A stretch of DNA of 64,000 bases from the NCBI GenBank assembly GCA_030426805.1, contig JAUHXU010000001.1:62001-126000 (forward strand). Direction: 5' to 3'. Numbering within the stretch: position 1 is the first letter of the stretch; each line of letters opens with the position of its first letter. Below, one piece after another: positions 6,907 to 17,837 of the stretch. The stretch comes from a bacterium (lineage in GTDB: Bacteria > Planctomycetota > JAFGQW01). The notes beneath the pieces were generated by a model. It ran no database searches and had not been told where the DNA came from. It saw only the letters and a list, made by a program, of their open reading frames with translations. The translations under genes were made by a program, and so were the position numbers.

Positions 6907-9246
6907 TTATCGACCCCCGATCGGCGCGAACTTGACGGCTCGCCCGACGAGGAAAGCGACGAGGGCGAGCGCGGCCCACGGCCACGCCGGTGCACGCGAC
7001 GGGGCCATGGGCGCCGGGATCGTGTCGCCGGGGCCGAGCACCCGACCGCCGCCGGCCGTGGCGAGGCGGGCGTGGCGAGTCGTATCCCGGTCGTCGACCG
7101 CCAGTTCCGCCCCGTGGACGACCGCGACGCCGATGCGCACGCGCCGGTCGCCGAACTCGGCAAACGCCGGCGGTGCGGTCGCGCCGCCGGGCGGCGGCGA
7201 GAACGAAGCGGTGCGGAGTCGGCCCGGACCGATCGGGTCGAACGGGATCCGGCGCGATCCCCACCGGAGGGTCCACGTGGCGACGGCGCGCTCTTCGGGC
7301 ACGCGCAGCGACGCGACCGCACGGCCACCCCGCACGTCGACGCGTCCGCGCACGCCCCGCGGGCGCTCGTCGCCGAACACCCCCGGCAGCAGCGTTCGCC
7401 ACGGCTCCGGTCCCGCCCAGGCGGTCTCGCCGGCGTCGAACGCGGCCACCGCGACGCGACCGAGCCCGTGTCGGCCGATCGCGACGAGCGGCGCGTCGCC
7501 CGCATCGGCGACGAGCCGGCCGGCCGGCGCGAGACGCGTGCGGGATACGCGCTGCGGCTGCGGCCAGCCACCCGCGGGAGGCGTCGGCGCGGCGACCGCA
7601 CGCACGGGCGGCACCGGATCGATCCACCACCCGTCGTCGGCCGCGGCCCGAAACGCGCGCTCGAGGTCGTCGCCGTCCGCGAGCACGACGCGGCCGTTCG
7701 CACCGTCGAGCGTCAGCGCACGAAGTCCTGCCGCCGGCGCATCGCCGCCGCTCTGCACGACGCCGACGCGGACGCCCCGCTCGCGCAACGCGTGACCGAG
7801 CGCCCGGTAGCGTGCGGGGCCGCCTCCGAGCCGCCCGTCACTCGACACGATCAGCAGTCGCCGGCGCGCGGGCTCCTCGTCCGGCGGGAAGCGGACCGCG
7901 TCGACCGCCGCCGCGAGGTTCGTCGGGCCGCCCGGGCGGACGGCGCCGAGCGCGTTGCGAATCGCCCCCGCGGCCCCCGGCACGGCTCGCCACGCGATCG
8001 CCTCGGCGACGTCACGGGCGAACGTCGCGACGCGCACCCGGTCCCGGCTACCGAGCCCCGCGACGACCGCGACCACGCCGCGCACCGCGGACGGCCACCG
8101 GTCGGCCGCCGCCATGCTCCCGGAGCGATCGACGAGCACACTCACGTCGGCGTCGGGACCCGCGCGCTCGATCCGCACCGGCAGGATCGTCGCGAGTGGC
8201 GACTCCCGCCACCCGCCGGGGCCGAACCCGACCGACCCGGCCACGGCGAGCAACCCCGTCCCGTCGCGCACCGCGTCGGCGAGCGCCGCGGCCCCGCGCG
8301 CGTCCAGCGGCGGCGGACCGGCGACGAGGCCGTGGACGACGAGCACGTCGACCGCCGCGTCGGCGGCGTCGACCCGACGGATCGCGAAGCCGTCGCCGAG
8401 CGCCGCCGCCCACTCGGGCACGCGCCCGAGCACGCCGATCGACAGCGCGTCGCCGACGGCGACCTCGACGCTCGCGCGACGGGCGGCGTCGGCGGGTCCG
8501 CCGTCGAGCGCGACCTCGAATCGACGCACGCCGCGCATCGCGCCGCCGTCGAAGCGAACGATCGCGCTGATCGCGCCGCGCGCCGGCACCGCGACGCGTC
8601 GGCGCTGCTCGGCGCCGCCGGACTCGCGCACAGCCACGACGGCCTCGGTCGCCGACGCCCCCCGGGCGGCGACCGTCACCTCGAGGCGGATCGGCGCCCC
8701 CGGCGCGACGCGCAACGGCGCACGGACATCGGCGAGGAACGGACGCGCCATCGGACGCGCGACGTGGACGGGCGCGACGTGAACGACGTGCCCGCCGGCA
8801 CGCAGCCCGCGCGCCGCGGCGACGCACGCATCGTCGACCCCGCTACCGTCGGTCACGAGGACGACGGTCGCGGGCCCGCCCCCCGCGCTCGCCGCGGCGA
8901 GCGCATCGGCGGGCGAGGATCCCCACCCGTCGACCGGCGGCAGCGCGGTTCGCATCGACGCGGCCACCGTGTCCGGCGCCGCGCCGGAAAACCACGGTGC
9001 GGCGGTTGCGCCGAACACGAGTCCGTCCACGACGGTCGACGGATCGAGCGGACGGAATCGAGTCGCGAACGCGTCGGCGACGTCGCGCGGGCCCGCGCCG
9101 ACCTCGACGACACTGGCGCTCGCGTCGAACGCGACGACGACCCGCCCGCGTCGGCCACGGTCGCGCCCCCACGGCGACAGCGCGACGAGCACCGCGGCGA
9201 CCGCAACGCCGTGCGCAATCCAGAAGACGCTCGTGCGGCGCGTCAC
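6907..9246 (-). CDS. VWA-domain membrane protein (BatA/YfbK-like with glutamine-amidotransferase-like section)
   Basis: 779 residues. I choose the GTG at 9246 because it overlaps the mnmA stop as GTGA; an ATG ten codons upstream (9276) is the alternative. A membrane helix near residues 10-25 precedes a degenerate VWA-like fold (VVVAFDASASV ... TVVLVTDGSG), a beta-rich stretch, a section resembling the GATase1-like domain of such proteins (VDVLVVHGLVAG ... GTGLLAVAGSVGFGPG), then a canonical VWA domain with the metal-ion motif DRSGSM. A second helix lies near the C-terminus (WPWAALALVAFLVG). Proteins of this kind are anchored at both ends with VWA domains outside the cytoplasm; their ligands are mostly unknown. 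It has a strong Ala/Arg/Gly bias. Confidence 0.82.
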   Translation of the reverse strand: MTRRTSVFWIAHGVAVAAVLVALSPWGRDRGRRGRVVVAFDASASVVEVGAGPRDVADAFATRFRPLDPSTVVDGLVFGATAAPWFSGAAPDTVAASMRTALPPVDGWGSSPADALAAASAGGGPATVVLVTDGSGVDDACVAAARGLRAGGHVVHVAPVHVARPMARPFLADVRAPLRVAPGAPIRLEVTVAARGASATEAVVAVRESGGAEQRRRVAVPARGAISAIVRFDGGAMRGVRRFEVALDGGPADAARRASVEVAVGDALSIGVLGRVPEWAAALGDGFAIRRVDAADAAVDVLVVHGLVAGPPPLDARGAAALADAVRDGTGLLAVAGSVGFGPGGWRESPLATILPVRIERAGPDADVSVLVDRSGSMAAADRWPSAVRGVVAVVAGLGSRDRVRVATFARDVAEAIAWRAVPGAAGAIRNALGAVRPGGPTNLAAAVDAVRFPPDEEPARRRLLIVSSDGRLGGGPARYRALGHALRERGVRVGVVQSGGDAPAAGLRALTLDGANGRVVLADGDDLERAFRAAADDGWWIDPVPPVRAVAAPTPPAGGWPQPQRVSRTRLAPAGRLVADAGDAPLVAIGRHGLGRVAVAAFDAGETAWAGPEPWRTLLPGVFGDERPRGVRGRVDVRGGRAVASLRVPEERAVATWTLRWGSRRIPFDPIGPGRLRTASFSPPPGGATAPPAFAEFGDRRVRIGVAVVHGAELAVDDRDTTRHARLATAGGGRVLGPGDTIPAPMAPSRAPAWPWAALALVAFLVGRAVKFAPIGGR

Positions 9247-10343
9247 GCCGTCGCGCGCTCCGTCGTCGCGATCCACCCGCCCGCGAGGAGCACGTCGTCA
9301 CGGTAGACCGCCGCCCCCTGTCCGGGTGCGACGCCGAGGAGCGGTGCCGAAAACTCGACGATGAGCGCGGCGTCGGGGTGCACCGTGACGGCCGCCTCGA
9401 CCGGCTGCTGCCGGTGGCGGACCTGCACGCGGGCGTCGAAGCGCTGCCCCGCCTCGAGCGGCGCCGAGGAGATCCAGCCCACTTCGCGCACGTCGACACG
9501 GGCCACGCCGAGATCCGCGCGATCCCCGAGCACTACGCGATTCGTCGCGGCGTCCTTCGCGACGACGTAGGTCGGCCGCCCGAAGGCGCGCCCGAGCCCC
9601 TTGCGCTGCCCGATCGTGAACCGCTGGTGCCCGTCGTGCGGGCCGAGGTCGTTGCCGTCGGTGTCGACGAATCGGCCGGCCACGATGCGGCCCGGATCGC
9701 GCCGCTCGAGGAAGTCGCGGTAGTCGTCGGGCACGAAGCAGACCTCCATGCTCTCGGCCTTGTCGGCCACGCCGAGCCCGAAGCGCTTCGCGAGCGCGCG
9801 CACCTCCGCCTTCGTGTAGTCGCCGAGCGGGAAGCGCGTCCGCCGCACGATGTCGCGGTCGAGCGACAGCAGCACGTAGGACTGGTCCTTGTCGTCGTCG
9901 CGTCCGCGGCGGATCGTCACGTCGCCGTCGGGGCCGACGTCGCGACGCACGTAGTGACCGGTCGCGACCGCCGCGCAGCCGAGCGCCTCCGCGAGATCGA
10001 GCAGGGCGCCGAACTTCAGCGTGCGGTTGCACCGGATGCACGGGTTCGGTGTCCGTCCGGCGTGATACGACTCGGCGAAGTAGCGCTTGAGATCGTCGAA
10101 CCCGTCCGCGAGTTGCCGCACGTGAAACGGGATGCCGAGCCGGTCGGCGACGCGTCGGACGTCGGCGGCGTCCACCTCGGAGCAGCAGCCGCGCGGACGG
10201 CCGCCGGGCGGCGCACCGGCCGGCAGGCTCCCGCGCATGAACACGCCGACGATCGGGTGGCCCGCCTCGACGAGCAGCGCCGCCGCGACGCTGCTGTCGA
10301 CGCCACCGCTCATCGCGACGAGGATCGGCTCTCGCTCCAGCAT
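9243..10343 (-). CDS. mnmA: tRNA-specific 2-thiouridylase MnmA
   Basis: 366 residues. MnmA adds sulphur to position 2 of the wobble uridine of tRNA for Glu, Gln and Lys, using ATP and persulphide from a relay. The PP-loop is at residues 12-18 (SGGVDSS), the catalytic cysteine pair is Cys102 (PNPCIRCN) and Cys202 (MEVCF), and the ATGHY and DKDQSYVL segments of the family are intact. The ATG at 10343 places the PP-loop at its usual position; a start 22 codons upstream would add an arginine-rich leader that the family lacks. The gene is divergent from yajC and overlaps the VWA gene start by four bases. Confidence 0.96.
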   Translation of the reverse strand: MLEREPILVAMSGGVDSSVAAALLVEAGHPIVGVFMRGSLPAGAPPGGRPRGCCSEVDAADVRRVADRLGIPFHVRQLADGFDDLKRYFAESYHAGRTPNPCIRCNRTLKFGALLDLAEALGCAAVATGHYVRRDVGPDGDVTIRRGRDDDKDQSYVLLSLDRDIVRRTRFPLGDYTKAEVRALAKRFGLGVADKAESMEVCFVPDDYRDFLERRDPGRIVAGRFVDTDGNDLGPHDGHQRFTIGQRKGLGRAFGRPTYVVAKDAATNRVVLGDRADLGVARVDVREVGWISSAPLEAGQRFDARVQVRHRQQPVEAAVTVHPDAALIVEFSAPLLGVAPGQGAAVYRDDVLLAGGWIATTERATA

Positions 10344-10477
10344 GCTTCCATCATAGTCCGGCTGCCGACCGGAGGGAAATGCGCGCGCCGCACGGGACCG
10401 CGCGCGCAAGCCGCACTATGCCTTCCGAACGACGGCGGAGCACCCGGCCCCGCCCCACGCCCGATCGACGGAGAGCC

Positions 10478-10795
10478 ATGGTCATCCCCTTCCTCCAAGA
10501 GCAGACCCCCGCCGGCGGCCTGATGCAGATGCTGCCGATGCTGCTGATCATGTTCGGCATCATCTACTTCTTGCTGATCCGCCCGCAGCAGAAGGAGCGC
10601 AAGGCGCACGAGGAGATGCTCGCGAACCTGCAGAAGAACGACAAGGTGCTCACGCAGGGCGGCATCCTCGGCACCGTGGCCGGCCTCGACACCGAGCAGG
10701 GCTGGGTCACCCTGAAGGTCGACGACAACGTGCGCATCAAGGTGTCGCGCGCGGCGATCTCGCGAAAGATCGAAGCGACCGCCGATTCGGCGTAA
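10478..10795 (+). CDS. yajC: Preprotein translocase accessory subunit YajC
   Basis: 105 residues from the ATG at 10478, which follows GGAGAG. One membrane helix (LMQMLPMLLIMFGIIYFLLI) is followed by RPQQKERKAHEEML and the KNDKVLTQGGILGTVAGL segment diagnostic of YajC. YajC associates with SecDF in the inner membrane. SecDF genes are not next to it here; instead a YraN-family gene follows ten bases later, so the two probably share a transcript. Confidence 0.95.
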   Translation: MVIPFLQEQTPAGGLMQMLPMLLIMFGIIYFLLIRPQQKERKAHEEMLANLQKNDKVLTQGGILGTVAGLDTEQGWVTLKVDDNVRIKVSRAAISRKIEATADSA

Positions 10796-10805
10796 CCGAT
10801 CGCGC

Positions 10806-11204
10806 ATGCGCTCGTCAGAACACCTGATGAGCGAAGCACGACGACGACGCGGCCGCCTCGGCGAAGATGCGGCCGCCCGATTCCTGCGCGGCGAAGGCTA
10901 TGCGATCGTCGCGCGCAACTGGTCCCGGCCGTGCGGCGAGATCGACCTCGTCGCACGCGAACCGCACGCCGACGGCGACACGCTCGTGATCGTCGAGGTC
11001 AAGACGCGCCGCGCCGATCCGGTCGCCCTGCCCGAAGAGGCGATCGACTGGCGCAAGCGACGCGCCCTCGGCCGCGCCGCACGCGCATTCGCCGCCGAAC
11101 TCCGCGACCCGTCGTGGCGCGCGATGCGCATCGACGCCGTCGCGGTCGAAGTCGACGACGACGACCGCGTCGTCGCCCTCCGACACTTCCGCGACATCGC
11201 CTGA
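10806..11204 (+). CDS. YraN/UPF0102-family endonuclease-like protein
   Basis: 132 residues with the family's restriction-endonuclease-like core: GEDAAARFLRGEGYAIVARNW, CGEIDLVARE and VIVEVKTRR supply the Glu-Asp-ExK set of a PD-(D/E)XK fold. The family is widespread and small; its cellular role is not settled, though nuclease activity and a role in DNA handling have been suggested. Two starts are possible, ATG 10806 and ATG 10827 (MSEARRRRGRLGEDA); the second is closer to the conserved part. It is ten bases behind yajC. Confidence 0.92.
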   Translation: MRSSEHLMSEARRRRGRLGEDAAARFLRGEGYAIVARNWSRPCGEIDLVAREPHADGDTLVIVEVKTRRADPVALPEEAIDWRKRRALGRAARAFAAELRDPSWRAMRIDAVAVEVDDDDRVVALRHFRDIA

Positions 11205-11218
11205 CGGCCACCACACAC

Positions 11219-11272
11219 GTCCCCGTCGACATCGATCCGAGCCGCGAGGCTGCGATCGACGTCGACGGGGAC
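11219..11272. other. 19-bp inverted repeat at the end of the YraN gene
   Basis: The arms 11219-11237 and 11254-11272 are complementary over 19 bases with one A-C mismatch, separated by a 16-base loop. It starts 15 bases after the YraN stop and could end transcription from the left, or act on both strands in this convergent gap, but no T-tract follows on either strand, so a classical intrinsic terminator is not assured. Confidence 0.6.
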
Positions 11273-11290
11273 CGGACTGGTTCGTTTGGT

Positions 11291-11507
11291 GCGCTTGGCG
11301 CGCGGATTCTGCACCACCCACCGGCCATGGTTGCGCTTGGCGGGCCAGTATTGCACCGACGCGCACGCGAAACACCCCCAGGAACGCTGATTGGGTGCAG
11401 CATCGCGTCGCCAAGCGCACACATCGCGAGAATCGGTGCAGAATCGGCCTGCCAAGCGCGAGCAACGCCCCGCCGCCGCAACACCAGCGGTTCGGATGCG
11501 CTTGGCG
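11291..11507. repeat. Cluster of 25-bp intergenic repeats, two direct and two inverted, plus a half copy
   Basis: The unit is GCGCTTGGCG, nine variable bases, TGCACC. Copies on the + strand: 11291-11315 and 11333-11357. Copies on the - strand: 11394-11418 and 11435-11459 (the last has GCGCTTGGCA). A half unit GCGCTTGGCG is at 11498-11507. The order of two forward then two reversed units lets the pairs fold on each other as a long hairpin. The gap 11205-11589 holds no gene: it lies between two converging genes and contains this cluster and the inverted repeat just before it. Confidence 0.85.
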
Positions 11508-11589
11508 GAGAGGGGTTCGGAGGGGAGGCCCCAAGGAGAGCTCTGAGCCCGAGGCGGAGGTTGCAGTCGGACGATGCGCAGCGAGCCGC

Positions 11590-13995
11590 TCAGTGGGCGG
11601 CCATGTTGCGCTCGGTCGCGAGTTGGCGGCCGAGTGCGCGCAGTTCGTCGGGGGTGAGTCGATCGAGCTGCTGGAGGATCACGCGCGAGCGGTCGATCGC
11701 CGGGTAGCGTTTCGGGTTGTCGTAGATCTCGGCGCAGATCCGCCGGGCGACGTCGAAGTAGCCGAGCGAGTGCGGGGGCGCCGCGTCGCGCGCCGGGAGG
11801 AAGCCGACGATCTGCGACAGGCTGAGCAGCGGGCTCGGCCCTTCGGCCAGCGCGGTCAACTCGGCGTTGCCCTCGAGGTGCCCTTCGACCGCCCCGGCGG
11901 ACAAGCCGTTCTCGAAGAACAGGCCGAGACCACGCCAGAGGTTCCACGTCACCGGCAGATAGCGCGCCGCGTCGAGGATGTGGCCCTCCTCGTGTGTCCG
12001 GACCATCTCGACGTAGCGCTCGACGTCGTGCGCCTCCGGTCCGGCCGATTCACAGAAGCGGAAGAACAGGCGCCGCTTCACGTCGAGCGGCGTGTCGAGC
12101 GCGATCGCAGCCTCGCGATCGGCGGCGCGCAGCGCTTCGTCGTGGAAGAGATCGGCCTTGTCGTCCGGGTCCGAGAAGCGCCGCCACGTGCCGAGCACCG
12201 CCCGGCGCCAGCGCTGCACGAAGTCCATGTTGACGAAGAACTCGAGGCCGACCGTGACGCCCCCGAGGTTCTGGTCGAGCGATTCGCGGAAGCTGCGGAC
12301 CTTGACGTGATGCCCGAGCACGTAGCGATGGGCGACCGTGCGCCCGAAGCGCGGACGGTTCGCACGCCGCTCGAATGCGAGGCGCTCGCACACGATCGCC
12401 TCCGACGGCCCGCCGGCGCGCTGACCGACCATCAGGTAGTGGTTGAATCGATCGAAGTAGCGCACCAGCGGATGCGACTCGGCCGCCGAACCGTCGAGCA
12501 CGGTGCCGAGGAACGCAAAGCTGTTGACCGGCGGTGCGCCCGGGTCGGGCACGTCGGCGATCAGCCGCGCGTGACGCGCCACGTCGCGCAGGACCTCGGC
12601 GAGCCCACGGCCCTGCCGGTTCTTCACGAACGCTTTGTAGCGTTTCTCGAAGTAGTCGCCGAGCACGTCGACCAACCGCAGGAAGTCGCGGCACGACTCG
12701 ATCTCCTCGGCGACGCCCGGGCGGTCCGGCGAGGACAGCCGGATGCGATCGTAGACCTGCAGCGCCTCCTCGACCCACCCGACGGCCGCGTAGGCCCGCG
12801 CGAGCCCCTGCAGATTCGACGCCGTCGCCGATCGGTCGACCGCCTCGGTCGCACGCAGCAGATCGAACCAGCGGTCGCGGATCGCGTTGTTCTCGTCGAA
12901 CAGGATCGCGTTCGGTGCGAACCGGCGGAAGCGCTCGAACGCGCTGCGGTAGCGGGCGACCCGGACGTCGGCCTCGATCGTGTCGCGCAGGATCTCGACC
13001 GGGTCGGCGCCGAGACTCGCGGCACGCTCGAGCAAGCGCAGCGCGTCGTACGGTCGGCCGATGCGGAGGCGAATCCAACCGAGGGTGTGCACGATCTCGG
13101 GATGATCGGGCCGCGTGACGAGTTGCTTCTCGAGGAAGCGGTCGATCTCCGCGAGCGTCTCGAGGCTCGCGTGTCGATCTGCGAAATTGCGAAACGCGCG
13201 GTGATAGCGGACACGCCCGGGCTGCAGCAACAGCGCCTCGCGCAGCCGCCCCATCGCATTCGCGAACGCCCGGTAGCGCGCGTGCGTTCGGAAGAGGCCG
13301 AACACCGCGTGGTGGTTCGCCTGGTCGAGCCGGAGGGCGTGGTAGAACGCGTCGAGCGCGCGGTGCGGTTGCCCGCGGCGCAGCTCGAATCCGCCCCGGT
13401 GCACGTGGACGAGCGGGTCGTTCGGCGCGAGCGCGGCGGCGCGAGCGAAGTCGGCGGCCGCGCCGTCCCGCGCGCCCTGGCGCTCCAGGATCAGCGCGCG
13501 CTCGAGAAACGACCACGCGAAGTGCGGATCGAGTCGAATCGCTTCGTCGAGCAGTCCGCGCCGGACGTCGAGATCCTGCTGGAGCCGCCCGTAGAGGTAG
13601 ACGTTGACTGCGTTGCGCTCCGTGTCGAGCCGATCCCGGTAGATCCGCATCGCCGTCGCGCGGCGGGCGCGCGCATTCCACGCCTCCTGGTAGACACGGT
13701 GCGCCGCGATCATCCCGTCGTCGAGCGCGATCGCGCTCGCGAGCATGTCGGTCGCGTCGCGATACCGGCCGTCGCGGTAGGCCTCGAGGCCGCGGTTGTA
13801 GGCGTCGAGCGCCGCGAGGTCGACCGGGCGTTCGGCCGGGATCGGGGGCGGCAGCTCCCCCCGGTAGGCACACGCGGTGAGCGCGGCACACAGGCCGACG
13901 AGCGCCGCGGACGACAGCCGAGCGCGGGTTCTGGCAATCAAACGAATCGGCCGATCCTCCCGAAACGACCCCGGGATCATATCTCGCGCGTGCAC
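11590..13995 (-). CDS. TPR lipoprotein with an HEXXH zincin-type motif
   Basis: 801 residues. A signal sequence ends in a lipobox (CAALTAC), so the protein is probably a lipoprotein; the start is uncertain (GTG 13995, ATG 13980, or a TTG inside REDRPIRLIARTRA behind GGAGG). Residues ~45-420 hold TPR-like pairs (AYNRGLEAYRDGRYRDATDML, DPLVHVHRGGFELRRGQP). The C-terminal part carries HEEGH at 668-672 (bases 11980-11994), the HEXXH zinc motif of zincin metallopeptidases, with a glutamate-rich helix EGHLEGNAEL about 32-40 residues further as a possible third ligand source. It may be an envelope metallopeptidase with a TPR binding region. I do not recognise the exact family. It converges on the YraN gene across the repeat-bearing gap. 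Confidence 0.85.
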   Translation of the reverse strand: MHARDMIPGSFREDRPIRLIARTRARLSSAALVGLCAALTACAYRGELPPPIPAERPVDLAALDAYNRGLEAYRDGRYRDATDMLASAIALDDGMIAAHRVYQEAWNARARRATAMRIYRDRLDTERNAVNVYLYGRLQQDLDVRRGLLDEAIRLDPHFAWSFLERALILERQGARDGAAADFARAAALAPNDPLVHVHRGGFELRRGQPHRALDAFYHALRLDQANHHAVFGLFRTHARYRAFANAMGRLREALLLQPGRVRYHRAFRNFADRHASLETLAEIDRFLEKQLVTRPDHPEIVHTLGWIRLRIGRPYDALRLLERAASLGADPVEILRDTIEADVRVARYRSAFERFRRFAPNAILFDENNAIRDRWFDLLRATEAVDRSATASNLQGLARAYAAVGWVEEALQVYDRIRLSSPDRPGVAEEIESCRDFLRLVDVLGDYFEKRYKAFVKNRQGRGLAEVLRDVARHARLIADVPDPGAPPVNSFAFLGTVLDGSAAESHPLVRYFDRFNHYLMVGQRAGGPSEAIVCERLAFERRANRPRFGRTVAHRYVLGHHVKVRSFRESLDQNLGGVTVGLEFFVNMDFVQRWRRAVLGTWRRFSDPDDKADLFHDEALRAADREAAIALDTPLDVKRRLFFRFCESAGPEAHDVERYVEMVRTHEEGHILDAARYLPVTWNLWRGLGLFFENGLSAGAVEGHLEGNAELTALAEGPSPLLSLSQIVGFLPARDAAPPHSLGYFDVARRICAEIYDNPKRYPAIDRSRVILQQLDRLTPDELRALGRQLATERNMAAH

Positions 13996-14041
13996 GGAGG
14001 CAACCCTCGCCCTCTCGGCCCCGGTCGTTCGCCCTCGCCCA

Positions 14042-14794
14042 TCAGGCGGGGCGCACCTGCTCCTGGATCCGCCCGTCGACCCCGATCTCGAGGACGCGGT
14101 GCGCGAGTTGCGTCAGGCTCGGATCGTGCGTCACGAGGACGAACGTCTGCCCCTCGTCGCGGTTGAGTCGGATGATCAGCTCGTGAATGCCCTCCTTCGT
14201 GGACGGGTCGAGGTTCCCGGTCGGCTCGTCGCACAGCACGACGTCCGGCCGGTGCATCAGCGCCCGTGCGAGCGCGACGCGCTGGCTCTCGCCGCCGCTG
14301 AGCTGCGCGGGACGGTGCGTCGCCCGCTCGGACAGGCCGACGGCGGCGAGCAACTCCGCCGCACGCGCGCGCGCCTTGCGTCGCGCACCGAACCACCCGG
14401 GCACCGAGCGCTGGATCATCGCCGGCAGGAAGACGTTCTCGAGCGCCGTCAGCTCCGGGATGAGGTAGTACATCTGAAACACGAAGCCGATCGCGCGATT
14501 GCGGATTCGCGCCCGCTCGCGGTCGGTCAGATACGCGACGTTGCGCCCCTCGAAGCAGACCTCGCCCGCGGTCGGCGTGTCGAGCAGTCCCATCAGGTGC
14601 AGCAGTGTCGACTTGCCGGCCCCGCTCTGCCCGATGATCGCGACGATCTCGCCCGCGCGGATCTCGAGGTCGATCCCGTTGAGGACATCGAGCGATCCGC
14701 CGCCGGCGACCGGGAACGCGCGGCGCAGCGCGGAGACCGTGAGCACCGGACGGCCCGGGGCACCGGCTGTGGGTGTCGACGTGACGTCACTCAT
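14042..14794 (-). CDS. lolD: LolD-type lipoprotein-export ABC transporter ATPase
   Basis: 250 residues with Walker A GQSGAGKST, the Q-loop in FVFQMYYLIPELTALENV, signature LSGGES, Walker B VVLCDEPTGNLD and the switch histidine in LVTHD. The family includes LolD and MacB-type ATPases; the permease directly upstream is LolC/E-like, which supports LolD, the ATPase that powers release of outer-membrane lipoproteins from the inner membrane. It overlaps the permease gene by eight bases. The TPR lipoprotein and OmpA-type lipoprotein in this window would be possible clients. Confidence 0.92.
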   Translation of the reverse strand: MSDVTSTPTAGAPGRPVLTVSALRRAFPVAGGGSLDVLNGIDLEIRAGEIVAIIGQSGAGKSTLLHLMGLLDTPTAGEVCFEGRNVAYLTDRERARIRNRAIGFVFQMYYLIPELTALENVFLPAMIQRSVPGWFGARRKARARAAELLAAVGLSERATHRPAQLSGGESQRVALARALMHRPDVVLCDEPTGNLDPSTKEGIHELIIRLNRDEGQTFVLVTHDPSLTQLAHRVLEIGVDGRIQEQVRPA

Positions 14795-16130
14795 TGCGCA
14801 ACGACCTCACCGCATCGGCACGCGCCGCGATGTACGCCGGCACGAACGCCGCGAACAGACTGAAGACGACGGTCGCGATCGCCATCGTCGCGATCGCGGT
14901 CGGGTCGTAGACGACCGGCATCTTGTCGAACACGTAGATCTCCGGCGCGAACACCTTCACGCCGAACACGTCGCTGAGGAACGCCTCGATCGTGTTGATC
15001 TTGTAGAGGAACAGCAGTCCGAGACCGACGCCGATCGACGCGCCGAGCAGGCCGATCACCGCGCCGTTGAGCAGGAACAGCTGCAGGATCCCCCGCATCG
15101 GTGCACCGATCGCCTTCATGATGCCGATGTCGCGGCGCTTCTCGAGCACCATCATGTAGAGGATCGCGAGGATCGTCCCGCACGCCATCAGCACGAGGAA
15201 GAACATCAGCAGGGTCAGCACGCGCTTCTCGACGACGAGCGCCGACAGGATCGTGCGATTGCTCTCCTGCCACGTCGTGATCCGATGGCCGACGATTCCC
15301 GCCTCGCGCAACGCGACGTCGATCCGGGCTTTCGTCTCCTGCACGCCGTCGAAGTCGTCGGTGCCGATCGCGATCTTCTCGGTCGAGTAGCCCGAGCTCT
15401 CCATGATCTCCTGGCCGGCGGAATACGGGATGTAGACGCTGAACAGGTTCTGCTCGTACATCCCGGACTTGAACACGCCGACGAGGTAGAAGACCCGGTT
15501 GGACGACGTGAAGCTCGGCTCGTCGGGACCGGCGTCCGGATTCAGGCGCACGCTGAAGAGCGTGATCTCGGCGCCCGGTTGCAGGTTCAGGTAGTTCGCG
15601 AGTTCCTCGCCGACGATGATCGCGGGGCGCGGCATGCGACCGTCGGACACGTCGTCCGGGACGTGGAACGGGTTCTTCGGGTCGGCGACCTGGAGCCCCC
15701 GCTTCTTCGCCTCCTCGCCGACGTTGCTGAGCATCTGCTCGAGCGACGTGACGCCCTGTTCCGCGGCCGGATCGATCGCGTAGGCGTAGATGCCGTGCTT
15801 GCCGGCGCGGTTGGAGATCGTGCTCTTCGCGCCGTTGGGATTCTGCCACGCGATCAGCGCGAGCGTCTCGATCCGCCGCGACACGCCGACGACGCCCGGG
15901 ACCTTGCGGACCGCGTCCACGTAGTCCTGCGTGTCCCGCACCGGCGACAACGCGCCGACCTGCACGTGCGGCGTCGTCTTGCGCAGCGAACTCTTCAGCT
16001 GGTCCTGAAAGCCCTCGAGCACGCTGTAGACGATGATCAGGACCATCACGCCGAGCGCGATGCAGATCACGCTCAGCAGGTTGATCCGCCGCTTGCGCAG
16101 GAATCGGAGGGAGAGGAAGAGCCGATACAC
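14787..16130 (-). CDS. lolC: LolC/LolE-type lipoprotein-export permease
   Basis: 447 residues with the MacB/FtsX-like order: one N-terminal helix (INLLSVICIALGVMVLIIVYSV), a large periplasmic domain, then three helices near the C-terminus (LTLLMFFLVLMACGTILAIL; LFLLNGAVIGLLGASIGVGL; AIATMAIATVVFSLFAAFVP). The motif EKRRDIGIMKAIGA after the second helix is typical of LolC/E coupling loops. The start is a GTG placed directly after the TAG of lysS, so it is co-translated. Only one permease is seen, so it may act as a homodimer, as single-permease Lol systems do. Confidence 0.92.
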   Translation of the reverse strand: MYRLFLSLRFLRKRRINLLSVICIALGVMVLIIVYSVLEGFQDQLKSSLRKTTPHVQVGALSPVRDTQDYVDAVRKVPGVVGVSRRIETLALIAWQNPNGAKSTISNRAGKHGIYAYAIDPAAEQGVTSLEQMLSNVGEEAKKRGLQVADPKNPFHVPDDVSDGRMPRPAIIVGEELANYLNLQPGAEITLFSVRLNPDAGPDEPSFTSSNRVFYLVGVFKSGMYEQNLFSVYIPYSAGQEIMESSGYSTEKIAIGTDDFDGVQETKARIDVALREAGIVGHRITTWQESNRTILSALVVEKRVLTLLMFFLVLMACGTILAILYMMVLEKRRDIGIMKAIGAPMRGILQLFLLNGAVIGLLGASIGVGLGLLFLYKINTIEAFLSDVFGVKVFAPEIYVFDKMPVVYDPTAIATMAIATVVFSLFAAFVPAYIAARADAVRSLRNE

Positions 16131-17816
<1,686 letters not shown>

Positions 17817-17837
17817 GCCGCGGGTGACAAGGCGGGC

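Noticed and set aside
11291..11357. Sigma-54 promoter reading of the TTGGCG-N9-TGCACC unit
   Set aside because: The GG-GC distance is twelve bases, not ten, and copies face each other in a convergent gap.
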